In this document: piece by piece, positions 15,257 to 24,283 of the stretch
How positions within the stretch are numbered: position 1 is the first letter of the stretch
Layout: each line of letters starts with the position of its first letter
NCBI RefSeq assembly: GCF_003347605.1
Contig: NZ_QDFZ01000012.1
Span: forward strand, 1-64,000
DNA: 64,000 bases
Direction of reading: 5' to 3'
Source: Chryseobacterium sp. KLBC 52
GTDB lineage: Bacteria > Bacteroidota > Bacteroidia > Flavobacteriales > Weeksellaceae
The notes under the pieces: model-generated
Database searches by the model: none
Told to the model about the DNA's origin: nothing
What the model saw: only the letters and a program-made list of their open reading frames with translations
Translations under genes and position numbers: made by a program

Positions 15257-17113
15257 TTATTTTTTACCAGTAAGCCACTGGGTTTGTAGTTTCAGTTCTT
15301 CCGGAGTCGGATTTGCCTTGAATATAGGCGTTTCCATGGTCATCTTATCCAGAACGGCCTTTCCTTTTAAGGTCATTTTCTCTTTCTTACCGGCATTATC
15401 TCTTAAAATAGTTACCGTAACTTCCTGTCCTTCTTTGATGGTTCTGGTATAACCAATAAAGTCCTGTACCTTTTTGATATCTACCGTTCTTCCGTCTAAA
15501 GCAAGTACCTGGTCAGTGATTTTAAATCCGATACTTTTTGCAAATGGAGATAATGCAGAATGATCGTCAAAAGCAAAAGCATTGGTCTTTTCATCAAAAC
15601 CAGTCTGGTTGGGATCTTTGATAAACCAGAAAAGAGGCTGGCTTTCCTGTTTTTTAATATCTACGCCCACCATGCTCAGATATTGTGCATAAGGGGTTGG
15701 CTGGTTTCCTGCAATATATTTGTTATAGAAGTCTTTTACCTGAGGATATCCGGTTACTGTTACCAGTTCGTCAATCAGCTTATCATCTTTGAAAGGTTTG
15801 TTTTCACCAAATCTTTGAGACAATTTTCTGATCATATCACGATATCCCATTTCTCCGTTGGACAATTTTCTAAGCTCGATGTCTAAACACATGGCTAAAA
15901 GAGCTCCTTTCTCATATACATTTCTGTACTGATCTTTATAAGGCTCTACCAATACATTTTTACTCATTACCGTAAATGGCATTGTATCATCATAGCTCTT
16001 GGAGTTGGCAATTTTTTCACCGATTCTTTCAAGGAACTGATCTTTGTTGATCAATCCTTCCTGAATCTGGAATAGGTTGGCAAAATATTCCGTTCCGCCT
16101 TCGTACATCCATAAGTGCTGAGACATTTTTGGATCTGCATAGTCGAAATAGTGAATCTCTTCAGAGTGGGTCTTCAAAGGGTTTACAGTATGGAAAAACT
16201 CGTGGGAAACCACATCTGTAATGGTATTGTCAATAGCATCTTTCGGCATAGCTTCAGGAAGAACCACACTTGTAGACTCGTGATGTTCCAACGCTCCGAA
16301 ACCCTTTACTGTAGGGCCGTCACCACCGGAAAGATACAGCATGATGGCATACTTTTTATTCGTGTTCATATCCCCCAGGAATTTCTTCTGGGCAACAACC
16401 ATTTTTTCAAGATTGTCTTTAAAATCTGCGGCTTTGTATTTTCCTGTCGGAGAATATACACCCAGTACAAGATCCATTCCTCCGGCATTGAAGGTAATAT
16501 AATCCGGTTTGGTGTACATTAACGGAGAATCTGTTACTTTAGCATAGTTGGCGAGAGTATAGGTATCCGTATTATCTGATTTATCCTGATCTACCAATGC
16601 TGTGGTTCCATAGAAATCAGTTGGTTTCTGAACCACCAGCTGATAAGGAACATCCTGCATATTCTCAATGTATCCTATGAATCCATGAGTATTGATCATG
16701 TATACTTTTCCTTCTTCAATATCAGTACCTGAAGGAGAAAATACAGCTTTATGCTTTGATGTATCCAATTCATCATCAAAACTATCATTCACAAGATATG
16801 AGATTTTGGAAAGTGCCTGAGCATTTTTCAATGAATAGGTATTGTCGTTTACTTTAGTATAAGTAAGTTCTTTTCCTTTATTATCGTAAAATTTGATTCC
16901 TTCAATGAATCTTCCGTAGTCGTCTACAGAATATGTACCTGGAACCGTTTTGGGGAAATGAAATTTAATATCACCGGATTTCATTTTCGGGAATTCCATG
17001 GTAACGGCTACTTTATCATCTTTTACATTAACAAGGTCAATGGTGGTTTTTATAGACTGAGCATTTGCTAAAAAAGCAGCAAAAATACCAAGGCTAAGTA
17101 CTGTTTTTCTCAT
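15257..17113 (-). CDS. M61 family metallopeptidase with PDZ domain
   Basis: 618 aa with signal peptide (VLSLGIFAAFLANAQ). The N-terminal beta domain (about 20-200) precedes the catalytic domain with HEFFH at 304-308 and the downstream Glu in MYEGGTEYFA at about 338, the M61 arrangement. A PDZ domain follows at about 510-590 (SIGFKITDQVLALDGRTVD). Characterised relatives are glycyl aminopeptidases. It is exported and probably cleaves peptides in the periplasm. It is upstream of nothing co-directional within its unit, with its own terminator. Confidence 0.9.
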   Translation of the reverse strand: MRKTVLSLGIFAAFLANAQSIKTTIDLVNVKDDKVAVTMEFPKMKSGDIKFHFPKTVPGTYSVDDYGRFIEGIKFYDNKGKELTYTKVNDNTYSLKNAQALSKISYLVNDSFDDELDTSKHKAVFSPSGTDIEEGKVYMINTHGFIGYIENMQDVPYQLVVQKPTDFYGTTALVDQDKSDNTDTYTLANYAKVTDSPLMYTKPDYITFNAGGMDLVLGVYSPTGKYKAADFKDNLEKMVVAQKKFLGDMNTNKKYAIMLYLSGGDGPTVKGFGALEHHESTSVVLPEAMPKDAIDNTITDVVSHEFFHTVNPLKTHSEEIHYFDYADPKMSQHLWMYEGGTEYFANLFQIQEGLINKDQFLERIGEKIANSKSYDDTMPFTVMSKNVLVEPYKDQYRNVYEKGALLAMCLDIELRKLSNGEMGYRDMIRKLSQRFGENKPFKDDKLIDELVTVTGYPQVKDFYNKYIAGNQPTPYAQYLSMVGVDIKKQESQPLFWFIKDPNQTGFDEKTNAFAFDDHSALSPFAKSIGFKITDQVLALDGRTVDIKKVQDFIGYTRTIKEGQEVTVTILRDNAGKKEKMTLKGKAVLDKMTMETPIFKANPTPEELKLQTQWLTGKK

Positions 17114-17208
17114 TAGGTTTAAATTAATAGTTAAATAGTTGCTTTTTTTCTGAGTTTGTTACGGAAAAAGTATTAAACTTTTCTTAAAGTTTTGATATCA
17201 AAAAGCGA

Positions 17209-17245
17209 AAAGGCAAATTTGCGGGTGTGCAAATCTGCCTTTTTT
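17209..17245. terminator. Terminator between the M1 and M61 genes
   Basis: AGGCAAATTTGC and GCAAATCTGCCT pair with one mismatch around GGGTGT; A-rich and T-rich flanks give termination in both directions. It is placed after the minus-strand M1 gene. Confidence 0.75.
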
Positions 17246-17247
17246 CT

Positions 17248-18879
17248 TTATTGAGTATTCTTATAATTGATGTAATAGTTCGGGTTTAACTCAACAGGAA
17301 TGTTCTTTTTAAGCTTTACGGTCTGCCATTCTTCTGTTGGATTTATGGTCTGATCTCCATTGATGATGATAGGTAATTTCAGATTCTTTACCACATCTGT
17401 ATATCGGAATTTTAAAGTGTCACCATCCTGAGTATACTCCAGGGTTGGTATTTTAATGGTTCTCAGATACTGATCAAAGACCGTTGAAAAATCAATTCCT
17501 GATTTTGAGGAAATATAATTTTCTACCTGTTGCGTGGTAACCGTCTGATGATAAAAATCTTTATTTAAACCTCTTAAAATCTGTCTGAATTTTTCATCAT
17601 TATTGATCACCTGTCTTATCGTGTGAAGCATATTGGCTCCTTTCGGGTACATATCTCCGCTGCCTTCATTTCTTACCCCGTACTGGCCAATAACAGGAAT
17701 GTCATTGTCTATCAATTTCCTGATCCCCTGAACATAGATGTCAGCAGATTTTTTGTCCATATATTTTTCTGTGAAAAGAGTCTCGGAGTAGTTGGTGAAA
17801 CTTTCATGAATCCACATATCAGCCTGGTCTTTTGCTGTAATGTTGTTGGCGAACCATTCATGGCCGCTTTCATGAATAATAATGAAATCCCAGTTTAACC
17901 CAACTCCTGTCCCGGAGAGATCTCTGCCAAGATATCCGTTCTGATATTTATTTCCATAGGCTACATTACTCTGATGTTCCATGCCAAGGTGAGGAGATTC
18001 TACAAGTTTGTATGAATCTTCATAAAACGGGTACGGACCAAACCAGTATTCAAAAGCTGATAGCATAGGTTTTACCTGTTCAAACTGTTTTTTTGCCTTG
18101 TCCAGATTATAGTCAATTACCCAATAATCCAGATCCAGTTTTCCTTTTTCACCCTCAAATGTATCTTTGAAGTTTACATATTTTCCTATACTCGGGATAA
18201 TGGAGTAGGCATTGATAGGATTTTTAACCTCCCAGGTATAAGTGGTTTTACTGCCGGTTGTTTTTTTATCAGTGAGTCTGCCGTTCCCCACACCCACCAG
18301 ATCATTAGGCGTTATAATTTTCATAATGATCCCGTTATCAGGCTCATCACTCCATATGTCTTTGGTAGGAAGCCAGATTGAAGCTCCTATTCCTTCGTCA
18401 GCAGCAGTCATCCATGGATTTCCTTTTTCGTCTTTCGTGAAAACCCAGCCGCCATCCCACGGTGCTTTTTTGGCTATGGTAGGCTTTCCGGAATAGGTGA
18501 CGTTAATGGTATATTTTTCGCCTTTTTTGAATTTCTTATTCGTTGTAATGAAGATAAAGTCTCCATCCTGCTTATAATTGGCAATAGGAAAATTCCCTTC
18601 CACCTTATCCGCTTTCATCGGCTGTTGAAGATCAATCTGAAAAACAGGATTGGTAACATCTTTTATAATCTCAAAGCTGATTTTATTATTTCCTTTGATA
18701 CTTTTCTGCTCAAAATCCGGTTCTACGGAAAGATCATATTTTTTGACATCCCAAAAATTTCTGAATTCAGTATTGGAACCTTTTAAAGTATCCTGTTTGG
18801 TGAAAACCTTATCCTTTTCAAAGAACTGTCCGAAAACCAGCCCTGACGCAAATAAGAGTGTATATGACAATTTTTTCAT
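17248..18879 (-). CDS. M1 family aminopeptidase
   Basis: 543 aa with signal peptide (LSYTLLFASGLVFGQ). The zinc site is HESGHEWFANN (His336, Glu337, His340) with the third ligand Glu359 in WIHESFTNYSETLF. The substrate-recognition motif, usually GxMEN, reads HLGMEHQSN. M1 enzymes remove N-terminal residues from peptides. The C-terminal domain is short, lacking the ERAP-type helical domain, as usual for Bacteroidetes secreted members. With the M61 gene downstream on the same strand it forms a peptidase pair, but a terminator separates them. Confidence 0.92.
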   Translation of the reverse strand: MKKLSYTLLFASGLVFGQFFEKDKVFTKQDTLKGSNTEFRNFWDVKKYDLSVEPDFEQKSIKGNNKISFEIIKDVTNPVFQIDLQQPMKADKVEGNFPIANYKQDGDFIFITTNKKFKKGEKYTINVTYSGKPTIAKKAPWDGGWVFTKDEKGNPWMTAADEGIGASIWLPTKDIWSDEPDNGIIMKIITPNDLVGVGNGRLTDKKTTGSKTTYTWEVKNPINAYSIIPSIGKYVNFKDTFEGEKGKLDLDYWVIDYNLDKAKKQFEQVKPMLSAFEYWFGPYPFYEDSYKLVESPHLGMEHQSNVAYGNKYQNGYLGRDLSGTGVGLNWDFIIIHESGHEWFANNITAKDQADMWIHESFTNYSETLFTEKYMDKKSADIYVQGIRKLIDNDIPVIGQYGVRNEGSGDMYPKGANMLHTIRQVINNDEKFRQILRGLNKDFYHQTVTTQQVENYISSKSGIDFSTVFDQYLRTIKIPTLEYTQDGDTLKFRYTDVVKNLKLPIIINGDQTINPTEEWQTVKLKKNIPVELNPNYYINYKNTQ

Positions 18880-18973
18880 TTAAACGTATATTAAATCTTT
18901 TCAAAAGTATAAAATTAAATTAATAGCACATGCCGGAAATCAAATTAAATACAGATTTTAAGAAGACATAAAA

Positions 18974-18997
18974 AAAGCCCGGTCATTGCCGGGCTGT
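18974..18997. terminator. Terminator of the M12B-like protease gene
   Basis: AGCCCGG/CCGGGCT stem (18976-18982, 18989-18995) with loop TCATTG, preceded on the plus strand by an A-run that becomes the T-run for the minus-strand gene. Confidence 0.8.
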
Positions 18998-19013
18998 AAA
19001 AACTGGTTAGGTT

Positions 19014-21974
19014 TTATTTTTTGATGAATTTCAGGTTTGAAGTCGTTCCTTTATCTTCAATTGAAATAATATAAGCTCCTGTACTTAGTTTTGATACGGA
19101 GATTTTATTGTCATTGATCTGGCCGTTCATTACTTTCTGACCCGCCATATTCGTAATGATAAACTGAGCTTTAGGTGAAATCTGAGTTACATTCAATACA
19201 TCACTTGCCGGGTTAGGGTAGATCTGGATTGAGTTCTTATCTTTCACCGTCTCACTGGTAGAAAGCTGTTGCTGAATCAATACCGGATAATCCTCAACTT
19301 CACCATATTGCTGGTTGCTGCATCCGCTGTTTGGCTGGCTTTCATATCCTAATACAACTCTCATAATTACGTTTCCTCCCGTATAAGCATCTGCCGGTAC
19401 GGAGAATGTTCCGGAAACAGGTGATATGGTACTAGCTGCGCTGGTGTAGATGACTTCAGAAGAAGAGAATACTCCGTCTCTGTTAAAATCTATCCATGCT
19501 GTTACTCCGTCATTGTACTGAGCACTTGTCCATCCTTTGGTTATGCTTACATTATTCCCTGTAGATCCTGACATAAGGGTAATAAGTTTCGATGGGTCTG
19601 TGGTATAGTCTGTGTAAGGTGTATTGCTGCTATTGTTTGAAACAGGGCTCATTCCGGCACCGGTTACTGTAACATTGGAAATATACTCGTCAGCAGCATT
19701 TGTTCCTGTGATTGAACACTTCGCAAATGGAGACGTTGTAAAATTCGTTGATGCTGAATAAGCACCAACCGAAGCACTACAAACATTGGCTACCTGTACT
19801 TCATATTGAGTAGCTTCTGTAAGCCCTGAAATAGTATAAGAATTTGTTGAAACAGGAACAGTAGTCCATGTTGCTGTCCCTACTTTTCTATACATTACAG
19901 AGTATGTTGCTCCTACTAACGCTGTCCAGTTTACAGATGCTGAAGTTCTTGTAATACCGGTTACTGTAATTCCTGTTGGAGCAGATGTTGTACAAGCACT
20001 TGCAGAGGCAGATACGGTAGCATTTCCAACAGCGTAGAATACATTATCAATGGCGCTTACTCTTATTTTTACGCTGGCACCTGTTGCCAGAGAAGAGAAA
20101 GAAAACGGCTCAGATCCGTCATTAGCTGTAGATGGGCTGATAACTGTCCATGTCGTTCCATTGTCTGTAGTATAATCTATTTTAACGTTTTGAACATTAT
20201 ATGGAGCATTATTGGTATTTACCACATCCCAGGTAATCGCTCCAGGTGTATTATTGTAAACCGTAGTTGAAGTTACTTTGAAAGGACCTTCATTTCCTAT
20301 GTCCACCTTCATCAGGCTGCTCTGTGTCTGTTGTTGTGCAGCATCCGGATTATTATCCCTCACGGTTACTTTGAAATTCATCGTTCTTGGGATATTGGAT
20401 ACAGTTTCCCAGTCTACTGCACTGGTAAGAGTACCGTTAAGAACATTGGTGAATTTAGGGAAGTAACGAGTAGGCGAGGTTGTAGGCATCAATGATCTGA
20501 AATTTGCCCCATTATTTCTGGTTGCACTCACGGGTCCAAAAGCAGATGTAGCCAGATCATATTGTTCCCAGGTATAAGTCATAGGGTCATTTTGTGTATC
20601 TGTTGCAGAAGCTGTTAGCACAAAAGGTGTTCCTTTAGGGATCATTTTATTAGCCATTGGCTGTATAGAAGGAGGTGTATTGGCCACATTAGTAATAACT
20701 CCACAGTCCTGAGCATTGACATATGCACCTACTTCTTCAATATTTTTAGTATGAAAATAAGCATCAGAATGCATCTGAACATTATAGTTGGTAATACCGG
20801 CATATCCCATAATTGAAGATCCCGATCCCGGCTCCATGTGGGCTCCATGTAAAGCAATAGACATCGTGTGTGCTGCACCGAATTGGTGTCCGATTTCATG
20901 AGCTACAAAATCGATATCATAATTATCTCCAAAAGGCTGATCCGGAGTAGAAGGAGAAGTTATTCCTGCTCCTTTAGAAGTAGCATCATTGTTGTTTGCA
21001 GGATTTCTGCAGACATTTCCTACATCTCCGGCACTTCCGCCGCCACCTCTGTGGCCAAAGAAATGTCCTATATCATAGGCGGCATTCCCTACACCGGCAG
21101 TATTGGTAAGCGTTTGCTGAAGCTGCAGGTTCCAGGCGCCAGGCGCGCTATAGGTTCCGTTTGAATTGGTGATTACATTTGAATAAGGGTCTGTAGCGGG
21201 ATCTGCAAATATAAGTTGGGGAAGATCCTGTACAATCATATGGATTCCAAAATCTTTTTCAAAAACACCATTTACACGGTTCATGGTAGCATTAATACGG
21301 GCTGCAGCCAAAGGCACACTTCCGGCAAGTTGCGTATATTCACCATTTACGGAGATGGCAATTCTGTAGGTTCTGTATTTTTGTTCATTACTTTTATTAG
21401 CGTTCCCTAAACCCTTTAAAACGTTTTTTGTTTTAAGCAGCTTATTCATTTCTTTCTTTGCCTTCTCAGGCTCAGCAGTTCTGCATTCGAAAGGATCTTC
21501 ATGAGATTTGTTGGATTTGAAAAAGACTCCATACACATCCTTTTCTTTATTGATGGGTTCTATGAATTCGTATTTTCCTGTATCTGTATTGAATGTCATA
21601 GACTGAAAATCGTTGGGTGCTGTACTGAACCGGATTTGTTTATGCGGATTATCCAGCCCGATACCTGCATATGCTCCCAATTCATATCGGTCCGCCATAG
21701 ACTTTTCTACTACCGGCGAACTGTACACTGAAAACCTTTCAATTCTTCCATCTGCCGTAGGGATAGAAACAATTACGGCGTTTCCTCCTTTTCCTGCTTC
21801 AGGAGCATTTTTTAGTTGATTTCTTAATGCAGAAAGATCAAATTTGTAGGCATATTCTACCTTTACTTCTTTTCTTACCTGCATAACTTTCTCTGAGACC
21901 GGTTCCCAGCGTTGTGCCTGCAGACCACCCAGACTTAAAGCCAATGCAAAGACGAAAATAATTCTCTTTTTCAT
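19014..21974 (-). CDS. Secreted M12B-like (reprolysin) metalloprotease with T9SS type A sorting domain
   Basis: 986 aa. Signal peptide 1-20; propeptide to about 195; catalytic domain 200-430 with the zinc site HEIGHQFGAAH at 359-369 and Met-turn SIMGYAG at 387-393. A beta domain follows, then a fibronectin type III repeat (about 675-760, SAPTGITVTG start), a GEVED domain (about 770-890, ending QYGEVEDYPVL) and a C-terminal type A sorting domain (about 915-986, IQIYPNPASDVLNV). The sorting domain targets the protein to the type IX secretion system, which exports it to the surface or medium. It likely degrades proteins outside the cell. Confidence 0.93.
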   Translation of the reverse strand: MKKRIIFVFALALSLGGLQAQRWEPVSEKVMQVRKEVKVEYAYKFDLSALRNQLKNAPEAGKGGNAVIVSIPTADGRIERFSVYSSPVVEKSMADRYELGAYAGIGLDNPHKQIRFSTAPNDFQSMTFNTDTGKYEFIEPINKEKDVYGVFFKSNKSHEDPFECRTAEPEKAKKEMNKLLKTKNVLKGLGNANKSNEQKYRTYRIAISVNGEYTQLAGSVPLAAARINATMNRVNGVFEKDFGIHMIVQDLPQLIFADPATDPYSNVITNSNGTYSAPGAWNLQLQQTLTNTAGVGNAAYDIGHFFGHRGGGGSAGDVGNVCRNPANNNDATSKGAGITSPSTPDQPFGDNYDIDFVAHEIGHQFGAAHTMSIALHGAHMEPGSGSSIMGYAGITNYNVQMHSDAYFHTKNIEEVGAYVNAQDCGVITNVANTPPSIQPMANKMIPKGTPFVLTASATDTQNDPMTYTWEQYDLATSAFGPVSATRNNGANFRSLMPTTSPTRYFPKFTNVLNGTLTSAVDWETVSNIPRTMNFKVTVRDNNPDAAQQQTQSSLMKVDIGNEGPFKVTSTTVYNNTPGAITWDVVNTNNAPYNVQNVKIDYTTDNGTTWTVISPSTANDGSEPFSFSSLATGASVKIRVSAIDNVFYAVGNATVSASASACTTSAPTGITVTGITRTSASVNWTALVGATYSVMYRKVGTATWTTVPVSTNSYTISGLTEATQYEVQVANVCSASVGAYSASTNFTTSPFAKCSITGTNAADEYISNVTVTGAGMSPVSNNSSNTPYTDYTTDPSKLITLMSGSTGNNVSITKGWTSAQYNDGVTAWIDFNRDGVFSSSEVIYTSAASTISPVSGTFSVPADAYTGGNVIMRVVLGYESQPNSGCSNQQYGEVEDYPVLIQQQLSTSETVKDKNSIQIYPNPASDVLNVTQISPKAQFIITNMAGQKVMNGQINDNKISVSKLSTGAYIISIEDKGTTSNLKFIKK

Positions 21975-22143
21975 ATTTTTTTATTGATTGTTATTTAGGT
22001 TTTAAAGATAGTTTATTTTTTTAAATCTTTAGTTAGTGATACATTGTTAATTTCTCTAAACTTTATAATTTTAGTTAAACTTTATCGTTGTTTTTAATTA
22101 TATTAAGAATAAATATAATTAATGTTGATTTTTTTAATAAAAA

Positions 22144-22175
22144 AAGCGCTACCATTCAATTGAATAGTAGCGCTT
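22144..22175. terminator. Terminator of tatC
   Basis: AAGCGCTAC-ATTC pairs with GAAT-GTAGCGCTT around AATT with one mismatch on each side. The A-run before it is the T-run for the minus strand. The 22000-22143 stretch is AT-rich without other features. Confidence 0.8.
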
Positions 22176-22202
22176 AAGCTTTTATTTAGTAAAAAATACC
22201 GT

Positions 22203-23039
22203 TTATTTCTGTACTGCAGGAAGATTTCCGTTGCTCTTCTGGACTTTTTTATAAGTGAAGGTACACATCATAATACTGAACTCATATAATATAAGCAGCG
22301 GGAACGCAGCCATCAGCATACTCAAAACATCTGCCGGAGTAATGATTGCTGCTACCACCATAATCAAAACGATAGCATGACGACGGTAGGTCTTCATAAA
22401 TGTAGGGGTAAGAATTCCAATGCTTGTAAGGAAGTAAATCAAAATAGGGAAAAGGAAAATAACGCCCATACCCAAAACCACCTGTAAAAATAAAGTGGTA
22501 TAATCACTTAAATCATAAAGCGGAACGATAATGTCTGAGATTTTAAAAATAACCCCGAAATTAACGGCAAACGGCAGAATCAGGAAATAACCGCATAATA
22601 CTCCGGTCATGAAAAGAATCCATACCGCATTAATAATATAAATAGAATTCTTTCTTTCTCTTGGATGCAAAGCAGGACCAATAAAACGCCACAGTTCCCA
22701 TACGATATACGGAAATGCAGCCACCATTCCACCAAAAATTGAAACAGCCATCATTACATTGAACTGCTGATACAATCTCTGTACACGAACCGGGAAGTCC
22801 TTTGGAAGATGAATACTGTCTTCTCCTAAAATCATTCTTGAAAAATGATTAACAACTCTGAAGGTCGGGAAATCATTTCTGGTGGGCCCAAAAAAGATAT
22901 GGTCCATTATCCAGTTGATATTAAAACCAACCACAAAAGCCGCAATTATGATAGCAATAATCGAACGGATCAGATGCCCTCTTAATTCTCCTATATGTCC
23001 AAGGAAGGACATGTCTTTACCATCACTCACAGAATACAA
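22203..23039 (-). CDS. tatC: Sec-independent protein translocase subunit TatC
   Basis: 278 aa with six transmembrane helices and the TatC-typical start (MSFLGHIGELRGHLIRSI, equivalent to the conserved F.EL R motif) near residue 11. The signature MVAAFPYIVWELWRFIGPAL follows. TatC binds the twin-arginine signal peptide and with TatA moves folded proteins across the inner membrane. The TatA gene is not in this window. The isomerase gene lies 126 bp upstream on the same strand, so one transcript is possible but unproven. Confidence 0.95.
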   Translation of the reverse strand: MYSVSDGKDMSFLGHIGELRGHLIRSIIAIIIAAFVVGFNINWIMDHIFFGPTRNDFPTFRVVNHFSRMILGEDSIHLPKDFPVRVQRLYQQFNVMMAVSIFGGMVAAFPYIVWELWRFIGPALHPRERKNSIYIINAVWILFMTGVLCGYFLILPFAVNFGVIFKISDIIVPLYDLSDYTTLFLQVVLGMGVIFLFPILIYFLTSIGILTPTFMKTYRRHAIVLIMVVAAIITPADVLSMLMAAFPLLILYEFSIMMCTFTYKKVQKSNGNLPAVQK

Positions 23040-23165
23040 TTTTTAAAGCGCAAATTTATAAAAAAAATGACAGAAGCAAGAGTCTGCAGGTTATTAGTTA
23101 AATTTTACTTTTAATCTGCCAATTATCTTTTATTTATTAACCTCCAACTTCTGAATTTTTATCTT

Positions 23166-24125
23166 CTAATTAATTCCTTCATCCAGCAGTTTATGCAGGT
23201 CTATAATCCCGAAATATTTTCCGTTTTCTGTTACTACCAGCTGGCCGATATTATTTTCTTTCAGAACTTTCATGGCTTCTTTTGCCAGAGCTTCTTTTTC
23301 GATAGTTCTTGGACGGGCAGACATAATATCTTTAGCCGATACCTTACTGATATCTTCTCCTTTCATCAGCATTCTTCTTAAATCTCCATCCGTGATCACC
23401 CCAATAATCTGATCTTCATTGGTTACTACAGTGATTCCGTGGCTTGAAGCACTGATGGAAATGATGACATCTCTTATGGAAGAATTTTCTGTTACCTCAG
23501 GTTTTTGGGAAGATAAAAACTGTTCTACTTTAGAAGTAAGATTCTTTCCTAAGCTTCCTCCGGGGTGAAATTTAGCAAAATCATTAGCTTTGAAATCATT
23601 CAGTTCCATTAAAGCAACAGCTAAAGCATCTCCCAAAGCCATCTGTATAGTTGTAGAACTTGTAGGAGCCAGTTTATTCGGACAAGCTTCAACGTCCACA
23701 TGAGTATCCAGAATAACTTCTGAAAATTCAGCCAGTTTACTGGTTTTATTTCCTGTCATTCCTATTAAAGCCGAAGAATAATCCTTTAAATAAGGGACAA
23801 GATTGGCAATTTCAGGAGAGTTTCCGGAATTCGAGATGCATAAAACAACATCCTGTTTCTGAATGACTCCAAGATCTCCATGAATAGCTTCCGAAGCATG
23901 CAAAAACTGAGAAGGCGTACCCGTAGAATTCAGGGTAGCAACAATTTTGTTACCCACGTGGGCAGATTTTCCTATTCCTACCACAATCAGCTTCCCTTTC
24001 GCTGAGTGAATAATCTCCACAGCCCGCGCAAATGGGTCATCAATTCTGTTTTTTAATTTTTCTAGTTCAGAAATTTCTATTTCTAAAGTGCTCTTTGCAA
24101 TTGATATAATGTTGGTTCTATCCAT
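23166..24125 (-). CDS. kdsD: KpsF/GutQ (KdsD) sugar-phosphate isomerase
   Basis: 319 aa. The SIS domain (about 30-170) contains VVGIGKSAHVGNKIVATL, the HGDLGV segment and the HASEAIHG motif; two CBS domains follow (about 205-319, IGVITDGDLRRM, NIGQLVVTENGKYFGIID). The enzyme isomerises ribulose 5-phosphate to arabinose 5-phosphate, the first step of KDO for lipopolysaccharide. Length and order fit KdsD/KpsF exactly. The gene is divergent from recQ, with a 158 bp shared upstream region that has TAACTTTG at 24244 facing recQ. Confidence 0.93.
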   Translation of the reverse strand: MDRTNIISIAKSTLEIEISELEKLKNRIDDPFARAVEIIHSAKGKLIVVGIGKSAHVGNKIVATLNSTGTPSQFLHASEAIHGDLGVIQKQDVVLCISNSGNSPEIANLVPYLKDYSSALIGMTGNKTSKLAEFSEVILDTHVDVEACPNKLAPTSSTTIQMALGDALAVALMELNDFKANDFAKFHPGGSLGKNLTSKVEQFLSSQKPEVTENSSIRDVIISISASSHGITVVTNEDQIIGVITDGDLRRMLMKGEDISKVSAKDIMSARPRTIEKEALAKEAMKVLKENNIGQLVVTENGKYFGIIDLHKLLDEGIN

Positions 24126-24283
24126 TTTACGATGATAAGGTATACAAAAAAGTTCCTAAAAAACGTTATATTTTAAAAAGAATATTTAATATAAATTTTA
24201 TTTTTTATAAATTCGTTCGCTTTTATTTTAAGCAGAATTTTTATAACTTTGGGTGTGATGCAAATTTAGCAATAGAAAATTAG